Assembly: GCF_037975245.1 (NCBI RefSeq)
Contig: NC_092565.1
Coordinates: 10,846,499-10,906,498 of the forward strand
DNA length: 60,000 nucleotides
From: Apostichopus japonicus
Taxonomy: Eukaryota; Echinodermata; Holothuroidea; Aspidochirotida; Stichopodidae
Reading direction: 5' to 3'
Within the stretch, counting starts at the first letter, position 1. Every line of letters begins with the position of its first letter. Below the pieces are notes generated by a model, which was not told where the DNA came from, searched no databases, and was given only the letters and a program-made list of their open reading frames with translations. The position numbers and the translations under genes were made by a program. Below are positions 21,962 through 34,250 of this stretch, piece after piece.

Positions 21962-22096
21962 TTTGTATTACATTCAGACCGAGGACCCCATTGTATTTTC
22001 CATTGTCCAAAATTCTTCCGAGGACATGGTGATTCTTTAAAAATCACAACCGAGGACCTGGAATTCTTTTGTTCAAGTCCTCGGTCAGAATACAAA
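21962..22096. repeat. Short fold-back element with four CCGAGGAC motifs
   Basis: The left end TTTGTATT-CATTCAGACC and the right end GGTCAGAATACAAA are inverted copies. CCGAGGAC occurs three times in direct orientation inside, and GTCCTCGG once at the right. A central GTGATT--AATCAC can pair. The flanks on both sides carry CACACA-rich sequence with ATACATACA. The structure fits a MITE-like or palindromic insertion. Confidence 0.55.
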
Positions 22097-25000
22097 ACAA
22101 ACGCATTCATACACACATACACACACCAGAACGATGACAAAGTTAACTATGGCTTAAAAATTGTTAGAGACAGCAAACTATGCAAAGCTATTACATGTGT
22201 CAAGTACTTTAAAATCCTAGGTTACAATACGAAGATATATCACACGTACATGCGTCACAACATTAAACAGTGGAAAATCCTTCAACATTGTTTCCAAAGA
22301 CCTGTGCAAGTTGTTAAGTTAGCACCCTCCATTTGATCTCTCCATTGATCTCCCTGTACATCATCACATCCTGACAGGTGGTTGCCACCCTGCTTGCCAT
22401 ATCCAGTATAGTGATTAATTTGATTATCCCTGATATGATGGACTGTGTGCATCTCTGTACAGCATTTTCCTACAGTACAGACTCAATATAGCAGCTAGAG
22501 CTCAGCAAGAGTCCTGGTACTATACATATATATATATAGTTTACATGATAGTCACCACTTATCCATCCATCTAAAGCAGCAATGAACTAATTCACCAGAT
22601 TAGATCTCAGAGAAACTAATAATATCACCATACCCCCTTCTGACTTTCACCAAATCCCTACAAGAATACACAAAAGACAAGTGAAAATGAAAGCCATGGC
22701 ATAACCCCCCCAGCCCCCCCACCCCCCCCAAAAAAAAAGAAAGAAAAAAATATATTTTAGCTCACAAGGAATGAACATGTCTACTTTTCAAATCTTGATT
22801 CTAATACTAACTCTGGCAGTTTGGTTGGCTACACAAAGAGGATTTGTTTGGTTTCCTTCCCTGGCCTTCTCCCAAGATAATACCACAGCCTGTTAGCAGA
22901 GCTGTAACCTCTATTGAAATTGACATAAACTGTCACTTACTTCCCTTCCCTGCGCCCCTTGGAGCTGTAAAACTAAATCAGCATATTAAAGGACATACTG
23001 TGGATTCTAATTTCCCCCTCCAAACTAGTGAAAATACCCTCACATTTGTAATGCTGAACTGTTCAATGAGTTTAAAGGGCAGTTTTAGTTTGTATGAAAA
23101 AAAAACAGCAACACACACACGCACATGTACACACACACAAATAGAAAGAAAAAGAGGGGAAAATTAAGAAACAAATGAGTGATAAAAGCAACCATCTGGG
23201 TGTGGAGAAATATCAGAAAACCTGCTTTTAGCTGGATCGAGATTCTAAAATATTCATCTGTTTGACAGAAGCAAGGGTATATTAGGAAACTGTCCTGTAA
23301 CATATGTTTATTTTTTCTAAAAGTGCCTTTGTGCTAGAATTACCAGCAAGTCTGACAAAATTGTGGGAATCCTACAGCTGCTTTTATATGAATTAATATT
23401 CTGGCTTTTAATTTACATGCAAGCTTTAAAACATTTTAAAACGACTAAACGCCAAGATCTAACAAATGGAATATAAACCTCTGTGTGCACTTTAACAGAA
23501 GTATGTTTGTTTGGGTAGAAATGTAATGGTTTCAGTATTTATGATACTAAAATTCATTAAAACAAAGTGAAATTGAAAAAAAACTAGTAAAACTTAAAAT
23601 TGTTAATACTCATGACTATTTCATTTAAGTTCAATGAAAGATAGAGTTTAGACTGGTAGGCAAGGAAAGCTGTAAACAAATAATGTTTACAACAAGGAAG
23701 GGGTTGGAACACCCCTCTCTCCCCCCCCCCCCAATAAATATCAGCATTAACCTATATTAAACACAAGATATTGAATATTCAACACATCCAAATGTGCTGA
23801 GTTTCCTGTTATATGGCTCTAAATCAGTCCTTAGAATTCTGCCTCAAATTTTAAACCTTAAAGGGAAACCCAAGCAGACTTCACCTCACATATTGGCCCC
23901 AATGACGTTTTGAGGTTTTTTTTTTCGTTTCTCACAACTGAAAGCAGACTTGATTAGCCATATGGTTGAGTTTCACTTACAAAATAAGGATCTTTCTTTT
24001 TACGTATCATATATTTTAAATGTTTCCTTCCCAGTAAAATTTATGGGATTTGTAGAAAATACTTGCAACGAAATAACTATGTACAGACATGACACCACCA
24101 GAAACTGTCATTTAAGCATAGCTCAAGAGACTAATCCGCTAACAGGAGATTTCACGGACCAACTCCTTCAAATCGAGACACAGATGTGATCCTCATACAT
24201 ATTCATAACCTCTGGCAATGCTTCTCCATTTCACAATATACCAAAAAGACATGGTCTGCACAAACTATGGCTGCTGCATCAATATCAGGAAGCAAAAATC
24301 CCAGGTTTTTGTTGTTGCTATGTGCAATAATAGCTTTTACACTGAGTACTAAAATCCAAGAACACATCAATACATATATCCATTAGAGGTTTTGTAACCA
24401 CAATCAAAGGACTCAGGGATGCCAGTTCAAATCCAGTGAGAGAAGTGTTTACCCTTCGACTAGAGCAGGAACAGATGTGACTGTTACAATGATAAAATTA
24501 GCCTTTCAATGATAAAATTGGCCTTTCGTGGAATTTCTTGATGAGTAACATTTCTGGATCATCAATCTGGGAATTGAGTCAATCTAACCATGTTTAAAGT
24601 CAAATGTTGTAATTTAGAAACCTTCTCAAATGACTTGGAGGGTGTGAAAGTAGAAGTGAAAAGAGCTTCTTTGGGTTATATACTGAAAAATCATTTTCCA
24701 GCTTGACTAGCCCAATGTTACATTGCAACCAAAGGAAGAAACCTGCCACAACCACAGAACCCTTTCAGACTTGCTGTTAACATGTTATTCTTATCACAGC
24801 TGAAAAAGTGATACAACAACAAAATTTGGAGAATTTTGAAAATAAATCAGTGCATAGCTTTGGAGAAGGAGGTGGCGATGGAGGTGGAGGAGGGGGATGG
24901 GATGGGTGAGATATGATCATGCAAAACAATATGATATGTCTATTTTTTTATAAGTAAAGCACATCCGCCGCCCCCCCCCCCTCCCTTAAGCTTGTAACTA

Positions 25001-27437
25001 ACCTGATAACAATTATAAATTGATTACATCTATCCTATTAACAAGTATTTTTGTAAGGTGACTTAAGTGCATCCTGTATACAGGATTCATACAGTCTCTA
25101 TTACCCTGTATTAACCTGTGCTAGACATTTCTGTACGACCCATTTTAAGCGCAATTGTAGTCCTTGCGTCTTACACATATTGTGGCTATACTTGGCCGAG
25201 ACAGAAAATAACAGGAAGCAATCAAAGTGACTATGGCATGAAAACACCTTAAAATATGACATCGGCTTTCAACTGAACGAGATAGAGAGTTTGGTTTCTT
25301 ATAGAGATATGTCATAACTTGATTTACATTTTGCAGTGTTTTATAGGGGAGGAAAGGGTGTGGAAGTGGAGGATGGGGGAATTGAGAGTGTTAGGCTGGA
25401 AAACATCTCAGCCTCCATTACAATATACCTGCTTCTACTACTCATCAAGAGTAAATTACTTTACAACGACATCATCAACGATAAATTGTTACCTTTTTCA
25501 TCTCTAAAAATAGCATACGATAAACTCTGAAGCAGGTGAATTTCCATGTGAAAGTTAAAATGCTTTTGTAGGATCGTTGCCAGGCGAGACTCGACTCTCG
25601 ATTTAGTCCAAATTGACAACGTTATCCTCCGTGGATCAATTACACATCTTGCTGACAGCTAATATAAGTATGATAGATTCCAGATACTACATATCACATG
25701 CATTCATTCAGGAACAGCAACATGCAAACAGTGTTTCTCCCCTAAACCAACAGGACAACAATAGTAGCATGTTTACATTTCAATCTAGGTAAATGTTGCA
25801 TGCGGGCTACGAGCTGTGCAAACACATCTTCCACAGAGAACACCATCCAGTCTATGTGTTAGCTTTTTTTTTTACTGTTGTATGCCTTCGTCGGGATCGT
25901 TCTTCGATATTTATGGCCTTTCTCAGACAGCAAGAGAAATTGGTATTATTCTTGGTTTTATTTATATTACCTTGTCAAAGTCAAAGGAAAACAATCACAA
26001 TATTTTGGTGTTATCCATGGATGACTTCACCGATAATTGTACAATGCACACTGCTGTCAAATAAACAATCAAAAGATGAGATACCAATATCATAAATAAT
26101 AATAATTTGTTGTACACTGTCTAAATTTGTTTGTTTGGCACTTACCCACCACCAAACCCACTCCCCCGCCCCCACCACCCACTGAGGATTCATCTTTTCC
26201 TTCTCTTTCAAAATTATGTAATCACTTTGTAATTAGCTAAAAAGGCTTTATGAAAGTTAACAATGTTAGCTCCAAGACTAATATAAAAATATTAGGGCTT
26301 TCGCTTCTGTAAATTTGAAGTGAAAACCCTGTACAATTGAGAGCTTAAATACAATGTCAGGTAGTTTAGAATATAGAAAAGTTCATTCATTCAACAGAGA
26401 TAATTGACATCCTGAGGTTAAATATATCTTCTTCTTCATGTGCTACTGCAACAAACAACATATTTTGTGCTTTAAATGCATTGTACTTGGTATGGCAGGT
26501 AGTGTTAATTTACTAGCACAAACAGCTGCTGTGTTTATACACATATGGAGAAAACAGAAAAACATCAAGTTACACTAGGTTTTTCTCTGAGGCTTCTGTC
26601 ACTTTTCGGAGGCTGCTGGTTTGACCTACTTGATCTAGATTCTCCAGGGGAATGTGAACCGTGGTTAAATCTCTTCTCAACTTGGCGAAGAAAATGTTAG
26701 ATTCTATACGATGATGATCACACTGCTAACATGCGCATTGATGTAAGCTACAATTTTTACTCAGGTGTGACAGAGGAAAACAAAAGATTACAGTATCTTG
26801 ATGACAATGGTTCACAAATGTCATGTAAGTGTCAAAGAGCAATTGGCAGCCTTATAGAAAATGGAAAAATGGAAATTAGTCTGTGTTTGCATCATGTGAG
26901 ATATTTCATGAGCACATTATGTTTTACTTTAATGAAGAGTAAAATTCTGAAGATATTAAATCAGAATGAGAGACATATTTGCGGTCGGGTGTTTTCCCGC
27001 CAAGGACTACTTGTCCTTTCCAACAATCATCAAATAATGTACGGCTCAAAGAAAGTTACCAAAATCTGTGGGCTCTATCAGTAATCCAAAACAAACAAAA
27101 ACTGTCGGCAGAAAGTAGGACTGGTACGAAGGATTTTCCAGCGACCCCTCATGGGGCTTATGTTTGCTATTTTGGTCACGTTGCTTCCAGGCGAAGTCTT
27201 ATCACTGCACACAAACCGGTCATTCCCTGACAGCAACATGAACTCTTTTGTCAAAACCCTGACTAAAAGCAGCTCTGTTTTCTTTCTTTTTGATCGATAT
27301 TGACAAATCTCTGACGCTAATGTAAACCATCACATGGAAGTTCGTTATTCATAAGCTTGATTACTGACTAAGATATGTTTCAAAAGTCATGAAAATCTCA
27401 TTACTTCTGAACAATTCCCAACTTGCTTCTTGCATGG

Positions 27438-27439
<2 letters not shown>

Positions 27440-27479
<40 letters not shown>
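27440..27479. repeat. AT dinucleotide microsatellite
   Basis: About 20 uninterrupted AT/TA dinucleotides within a PCGF intron. It is likely polymorphic. Confidence 0.95.
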
Positions 27480-27481
<2 letters not shown>

Positions 27482-28604
27482 CTGTCTGCATGGATGACTA
27501 AATTTATCAGAATCACAGAGAATCTTTAACTAGACATGCTGGTTAACTTTCACTTTGTGAAAATGACCTAGTAGGCCTACGTAGTTTGGTGAATTGCCTG
27601 TCTTGTCTTGAATTATAATAGTTCAATGAAATTGATGCCCAAAGGCAAAAAAAAAAGAAAGAGAGAAAATAGCTGCTTTGAAGCTTTCTATATCAAAAGA
27701 CTGCTCTATCCATTTTGCCACTTGCTGTGAATCACAAGGTGAACTGTTTGTGGTGTCAACAGTCAAATTTAAAAAAAAAAAAATTCTTTTATAGTCTCTT
27801 TGTTGAACTGTTCAAAGCATACAAACGGTGAAAATATATCAAATCAGTTTCACATGCAACAACCAAAAACTTAAAAGTCTCTGAGCTAATCGAGTCAATT
27901 ACAACTTTACCGTAAACTGACAGGGTAAAAACTGTCACGAATACAGACGAACCAGAGGGCGACTAGCTTTAACCCATCATGTATGTAACGGTACCACCCG
28001 TCATTTGTGTACTTTTGACGGGACTCGTTCGGTCTCTGAAAATATCCAATGTCAATGAGCTTGGATGTTGGATGCATTTGTCTGTAAGTTTTGACCTGCT
28101 TCTATTTTTACCGCTTAACCGAGGACCATGTACCCTGGTGTTTCAGGCTTGCTCCACAGTTGCTGAGGGCTTGCAAATTGTTGCCACAAATGGAGACTTC
28201 TTAAAATACTTGATAATTTGCCCTTTTGCTCCTGAGATAATGCTTTCACAAATTTGCTCCCTTGTTGGAGATATCCAAAGCTACCCATACTTCATCACAG
28301 ACGGCCATTTTTGTGTCTTGCCCATTTCAAGCTTTTCTTCGAGGTTAAGTTACTTTAATACTACGCCTCATATATTATTCTATTATCACGTTATTTAAAA
28401 ACACAGATTACTTAGCAATTTGACAAGAGTGTTACCAAGAAAATGTTGCTTTCTTTTTCTTGTTTTTGACGAATGTGTTACCAAGAAAATAAAATGTTGC
28501 TTCTTTTATTGGTTTTGTGGATGTAAGATTAATAATCAAATGTGGACTATGCTTCACCAAACATGGTCTATAAGATTGATTGAGCAGTAACACTTTAAAC
28601 CTAC

Positions 28605-28807
28605 CTTATTCAGTTCTATCCGTAGTTTTTTGGCGATGAATTTCTTGACGTGCATGACCGTGGCTTGTGATGAGATGCGGATGTATTTCTTCCTCAGTTG
28701 ACTGAGTTGACTGTTGCAGCACTCTAGACAGATCTTGACCTGCTCGTCGTTACGGTGATAATCGTTGTCGTCTTTCCTGATTTCTTCATTCTTCTTTGTG
28801 TCTTCAT
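28605..28807 (-). CDS. PCGF3: PCGF3/5-like gene, linker and first RAWUL exon
   Basis: After two bases that complete a split Asp codon, the exon encodes 67 residues. They are an acidic and lysine-rich linker (EDTKKNEEIRKDDNDYHR), then NDEQVKICLECC, LRKKYIRISSQATV and MHVKKFIAKKL. DYHR-DEQV-ICLEC and ATV-H-KKFIAKKL are diagnostic of PCGF3, with PCGF5 next. The linker between RING and RAWUL is shorter than in vertebrate PCGF3. The donor on the - strand is AATAAG|GTAGGT, phase 0. An open frame continues upstream past the acceptor to about 29063, but the splice phase and family alignment put the exon start at 28807. Confidence 0.95.
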
Positions 28808-30936
28808 CTTTTGGAAATTTGAAAAAGAGAGCAAGAGGTGTAAAACTTCTATCGAATGAAACTCCAGCAAACCGAGGTACTACTGATGCAGCAGTATAAC
28901 GCTCCTTTCTACACAATATCCCCTCCTCCTGTTCCTCAACCCCCAGGGGTGTTAACTTAAGAGTGTCAAATCTAAATAATTCAAAGTCATATACTTGCAA
29001 CAAACTTGGTACTTGAGCCATTTTGATCTTACATCTTGCCATCTGACCACCAAGAGGTGACATTCTGAATGTACTCTCACGACTTTTATCATCTGGATGC
29101 CCCTTGAATGCAATTTCTTAAATGTGTTCTTGTTGGTGTATTGAGGTAAGACTAAGGGAAAAAAGCTTTAGGGTGAGCACATCTATTGGACAGTAACCTC
29201 CCATAAATAAACACTTTCATCATTTGTTTCCCTCTTCTATTCACAATCACTGGCAGATGACGACATGTACACTGTAAAATCTTAACGTGATGGATGCCAG
29301 CCCATTCAAATTTCTGAAAGGCAATGAATACTTACTTCAGGAGAGAATAAAGACAGTTAATATCAAGATGAGTGATATTCACTGAGGCTACGCCAAGGTT
29401 TACCGATGTCCTTGGATGTATTTCCACTCCTCTCATGAGTACAATCCGAACAAACTAATCTACACTGCAACAAGTAACATGATGGGACTCCCCCCCCCAC
29501 CATCCCCATCTTATGCCTTGCTAGTAAGTTTCATAGTCTACAAACCTAAACAGGTACCTTTTAGAGAACTCTAGGCCCTTCAGGACCCTTACTTTGACCT
29601 CCCACGGTGATCGTTCACCTGCGGACGACCGGCCTTTGACACGTCTATCCGTAGACTGAGGCGTGTAGACCTTGTGTGACCGGTAACTGTGGGAGGTCAG
29701 TGCTTACAAGGTTTTCCACTTTACTCTAGACATGGTAGACCCAGGTGTGCAACAGTAATGAGGATTAGAAGTGAATACACAATCGTATTTGCATACTTAA
29801 CCACTTCAGACAAAACTGTGACCTGGTTGACGAAATGGAATGAATGGACGACATGATCCAAGCTTTACTATATAGCTGTACAGGCTGCATGATCAGAGCT
29901 CTGGTTACTGCAAATCATGAGAGACGTGTAATGCAGAAATGCAGACTACATCAACACTGCCATCCATGTGTATGACCAACAGATCTATGCATGTCTGTTT
30001 ACTTTCTGTAAATTTCAGAAAAATTCCAAAAGAGACTATTTGCAAGTTCTTTTTTTTTTTAAATGAAACAATTATTTCTAGTTTCAAATTAACACATGGT
30101 CCACATGCAATAGGCTTAAAATATTACATGCGAGTATTCTACCTAAACAGCTGGAACAAATTAATTACTAGATGACCAGTAAGACGACACTTAATATATT
30201 TGAATCTACTACCCCATGTCCCCTATCTTCGCCATTCAGTCCTGTCTCCCGCTGCACCGACACCCCAAAGAAAAGTGACCTGGCAACCCGGTTCCCTTGA
30301 TCAGTCCCCTGATTACATGCTGTGTCCCCGGATTAAAATTGACCTCGGAATTGTCGTTGAATTTCATACACTGTCCCCTGATTGCTTACAAGTGCCCTGG
30401 AACTATCCCCAGAACATCTTAACATTTCACCTTTAATCAGGCTTTTCCTCTCTACAGAAGGCTTAAAAACAAAGTGGTGCATAAAGTTCACTCACAATAA
30501 AAGGCATCACATGCATGGTTTTAAATATTCGATTTACTGATGTAAAATACCATTTTGTTTAAAACCTTCAACTTTTTTGGCCTTGGACCTTCCTTTTACA
30601 CATAATACTTATTTCTGAAGGAGGTCAATACACAAACTTGAATCTTTGAAAATCATGTCTTGAAAGGACTTTGAGGGACATCTCAATGTTTGGTAGTGTT
30701 GTATAGCAGGTTTTGCCAAACACTAAAATTTTCCTTCAAAATTTCATGTTTCCCTTTAAATGTAACCAAAAGGTATTAAGGGAGCATGATTTCAAAAGGG
30801 GATTTCCTGAAAAAATATGATCACCTTATTAGCAGACCTCCATATCTATTCAAATTCCCACCCCATACCCTCTTGCCCCAACACAGGTTAATATGGAAAA
30901 AGTAACAAAATGGATGAATGCATGGAAAACAAGTAC
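28808..30936 (-). other. PCGF intron (2.1 kb) with a nested-stem element
   Basis: There is no nested gene. Contents are a short poly-C run near 29490, the structured element at 29596-29698, and a stretch at 30215-30420 in which GTCCCCTGATT-like phrases recur at least three times (near 30309, 30333 and 30381). Confidence 0.6.
29596..29698. other. Compact nested-stem element (possible structured RNA or small fold-back transposon)
   Basis: The closing stem GACCTCCCAC (29596-29605) pairs exactly with GTGGGAGGTC (29689-29698). Directly inside, GGTGA/TCACC (29606-29610 with 29615-29619) forms a hairpin with a 4-nt TCGT loop. Next, ACCGG (29628-29632) pairs with CCGGT (29680-29684). Within that, ACACG/CGTGT (29639-29643 with 29662-29666) encloses TCTA/TAGA (29644-29647 with 29652-29655). 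All stems are properly nested. The element is markedly richer in GC than its surroundings. It is not a tRNA, 5S rRNA or spliceosomal RNA that I recognise. Confidence 0.5.
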
Positions 30937-31002
30937 CTTCCTTGTCCTCGGGTTCTTTTTTACCAAACGTTTCATAAAACTTCTTTTCACGAGAAACTTC
31001 AC
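30937..31002 (-). CDS. PCGF3: PCGF3/5-like gene, post-RING helix exon
   Basis: The exon adds a split Ser codon, then EVSREKKFYETFGKKEPEDKE, read here from 21 codons. It corresponds to the helix after the RING finger (EMRKQREFYHKLG in PCGF3) where the R-E-FY pattern is conserved. It is phase 1 at both ends: the acceptor is TTGCAG|GTGAAG and the donor AAG|GTACTT on the - strand. It closes the frame between the exons at 40552 and 28807. Confidence 0.9.
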
Positions 31003-32040
31003 CTGCAAGAGATAAGAATGAGATGTGTAACTTCAATATAGATACAGTTGTTTTATCATGGGCCTCGAAATTCTGGCCGTTAGCAGAACTGGCTACTATC
31101 AGGCCTCTAAATTCTGGCTATTTACTGGCTAAATTCCTGTATATAGTTAGCAGAGAAAAAAAAAGTCCTATCCCATTAGTAGACATAAAGGGCATAAACA
31201 CATATAGTCGGCTAACAGTAATATAATGTCAAATAATCCCATGATTTTGGTATCTAATGAATTGCTTTTTATCAGCAAATATTATTAAGCGGCTCCCATC
31301 AGTCTGAACAGTAGACAGATGTGTGCTGTAATTCATGTCAATGCCAATAAGGACTTGAACTGATTGTTTTCAAGTATTTGTATTTTTTAGCAAGTGGCTT
31401 AAAATATTTGTCAACTTCTAGGCCTGTATCTTAATTCCAATAGTCAAACAGAATTTAAAGCAAGTCCCAAGGTGGGTTGTAACTTTTGTATTACACTGAC
31501 ATGCTTTTTCTTGTTCTCTGTTTGTCATAAATGTAAACGTTTGTTCACCAACTGTAAATCATCTACAGTAAGAGGGGGTTCCAACAACTCCACTGGCTGG
31601 CACACACCAGTCATTTTGACATGTCTACTCATACCTTATCCGCAGACATATTCCTTTCAATATTTATGGCAGAAATATATATACACTGGATGTATGTATA
31701 TACTGATCTTCTGGTGCCAATCCCACTATGTGTTCAAATTATGCAAATGAACATCTTAGGCAGTGGGTATGTGTTCATTATATATGTCAAGGGTGAGCGC
31801 AATCACCTATAAACAATATTAGAGCTAAATTTCATTAAAAAAAAACCACAAAGCATTTATTGCACCAATTTGATGAGAAATGCAAAAATTTTAGCCAAAG
31901 CATATCAAGGGAGACACCATCCCAACCATCGTTATTGATCTACATATGACATGTGATAGAGATAAATTACATGAACAAACTTTCACAAATAGCTCAAGAA
32001 AAATCTGATTTCTACTTTGGAGATATCAGAGATTTAATGT

Positions 32041-32490
32041 TCCTTAAATCGCAAAGCTGAAGACTTGATCAAGTCTAAACATGACATCATCGAGCCACAT
32101 GTGATTCATTTTTGGTTTCCCGAAAAAGGGAAAAAATATGGAGTCACTCTTACCAACCTTGCAAAAATGTGAGGGGGACTGCAGATAGCAAAGTCAGCAA
32201 TGACTATAACATGGTTAGCAAAGTCATCAACTACTATTACAGTTAGATTCATCCAACACTGCAACAAGTGATTAATCAGGTCACAAATCCCAACTCTATG
32301 CATTCTAGGCTCTTCAATACCGCCCTCATTACCTTTCGAGAAACATTTCATAGTGTAGTTTTATGTTCTTCTATATGGAATACAAAGTTTATTTACAGTA
32401 ATGAACATGATGGGTTTCGAAAATGCTGAATCTAACATATTGAAGCTCTTAATATGACCTAATGATGACATAAGTATCAGTGTTAGCACT
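32041..32490. repeat. Dispersed repeat with a single 24-bp minisatellite unit
   Basis: The unit AAGCTGAAGACTTGATCAAG (32055-32078 with its last bases) is the same 24-mer that is tandemly expanded at 43993-44684. Flanking sequence to the right is also shared: GAGCCACATGTG near 32093, and AAAATGCTGAATCTAACATA near 32421, both of which recur after the array at 44696-44800. About 250 bp between these two landmarks is present only here. Confidence 0.75.
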
Positions 32491-33478
32491 GTAAATATTT
32501 TACAGTTGAAATATTAAAATAATAGAACTCCTTTTTATACGCCTCAAAGTTTTCCCATTGGTGTGCAAACTGGATAAATTAAATACATTTCATCTATCTA
32601 TAGCTTCCAACTTTGTAATCTTTCCATTTCTCTATCCCACCTAACCTCTTTAACAACATTGACTCCATTTTCCACAAGTCAAGAAAGAACAGGCTAGGAC
32701 ACATGGCACCTCTGTGAATTATCAAACCACATATGGTGAGCAGTATTTCACATTTTATGAGTGTCTATTTTATGGCCAAACGTTGACAAGGAATGGTTGG
32801 TTGTCTCCTAACAAGGGAGGAGGAATCTTTTCTCTGCTTTGTATTTAGAGTGTGGAAGCTGGATGCATGTACAAGGTTTTCCAATGTATAGGAACACTGG
32901 TAAAATTTGAGTGAAAATCTGTCAGAAACCATTGACAAGACCTAAAGAATACAAAAAGATTGCATGCTACATACATGAACTCCTTAGGAATGTAATGAAG
33001 TATGAAGGAATTTGGAATAAATTCATGATGAAACACAAGAAACAAATACTGGCCTACAAAATTGCTTTTAAATAAGAAGGCAAAGTTTAGACTTAGCCTG
33101 AACTTTTTGTTTGACTAATTGTTTATTAGGTGTGAGACCAAAGCACAAAGTAATGATAGCATGGAAACACTGGGATCAATAATTCACTGAATCAGATGGT
33201 ATTAACAGAAGAGAAATTTTGTAGAATCATTTTAGTTAAGTGAGCGGTCAGCAAAGAACAGCAAGCAAATAAACTTAAGGGAAGCTAAGTGTCAGTCAAC
33301 TTCAGATGCTTCTTGGAAAACTTCTAATTTGGTCTTGATAAAATTTACTTCAACTTTTCAACAGTACTTTCAAATACACTGCTCCTAGCTTGCAAAAAAT
33401 GTGCATGCATCCATCTTATACTCACAATGAAAACTTTCATATGTTGTTATCAAAATGAAAGCTACTTGGGTGTTTTTA

Positions 33479-34250
33479 TTTTGAATATTGACCACCATAT
33501 CAGATCCTTTAAGAATGGTACAGTCTGTGTTGCTAACTAAGCAATGTAAAACAAAGCCCTGTTGATTTACATGTTTAATGCACGGTTCCCCCCAGCGACA
33601 AATTAGATCTAAGGATTCCATTACTTGATTACTCGCATGTTACATGCCATTAGAACATGATTACATCATCAATGGGCTGAATTCAAAGCTTTTGGAGTGC
33701 CAGTACAAAAAAGACGATTTTCCAATTGCAAAGTATGGTGAATTAACTATCAAGACAATTGCAGTTCACAAAACAGGTCAGCAAGTGCATCATTGGGGGG
33801 GGGGGGGGGGTATAACCAGAAATTATACAAATAGCCTACTTTACAGACAGTATAGTGTGCTCGATATTTTGAATATCGACCACCATATCAGATCCTTTAA
33901 GAATGGTACAGTCTGTGTTGCTAACTAAGCAATGTAAAACAAAGCCCTGTTGATTTACATGTTTAATGCACGGTTCCCCCCAGCGACAAATTAGATCTAA
34001 GGATTCCATTACTTGATTACTCGCATGTTACATGCCATTAGAACATGATTACATCATCAATGGGCTGAATTCAAAGCTTTTGGAGTGCCAGTACAAAAAA
34101 GACGATTTTCCAATTGCAAAGTATGGTGAATTAACTATCAAGACAATTGCAGTTCACAAAACAGGTCAGCAAGTGCATCATTGGGGGGGGGGGGGTATAA
34201 CCAGAAATTATACAAATAGCCTACTTTACAGACAGTATAGTGTGCTCGAT
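33479..34250. repeat. Recent 388-bp tandem duplication
   Basis: Copy 1 (about 33479-33866) and copy 2 (about 33867-34250) are almost identical. The main difference is the length of an internal poly-G run: about 18 near 33797 against 13 near 34184. The near-perfect identity means either a very recent duplication or two haplotype sequences joined in assembly. Both copies contain the same short frame beginning MPLEHDYIINGLNSK, which I do not recognise. Confidence 0.9.

Larger units (their letters stand above)
20368..28604 (-). other. PCGF intron (8.2 kb) between the two RAWUL exons
   Basis: The intron holds diverged repeats (20930-21900), a fold-back element (21962-22096), poly-C runs near 22706, 23723 and 24967, a purine tract near 24868-24905, and an AT dinucleotide tract (27440-27479). 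No nested gene is supported. The larger frames (21845-22336, 25793-26095, 26731-27084, 27979-28398) match no family I recognise, and the first overlaps repeats. Confidence 0.6.

Noticed and set aside
21845-22336. 163-codon frame on the + strand
   Set aside because: It runs through the end of a diverged repeat and across a fold-back element, has no recognisable motif, and lies in a PCGF intron.
24410-24460. Possible tRNA-like B box (AGTTCAAATCC)
   Set aside because: No convincing A box at tRNA spacing and no paired arms.
27979-28398. 139-codon frame on the + strand
   Set aside because: It has no recognised motif and an atypical hydrophobic composition. It lies antisense in a PCGF intron, so it is probably a chance frame.
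28808-29063. Upstream extension of the RAWUL exon frame to a methionine near 29063
   Set aside because: The splice acceptor at 28808-28809 restores the family alignment and the phase from the exon at 30937. The extension has no PCGF similarity.
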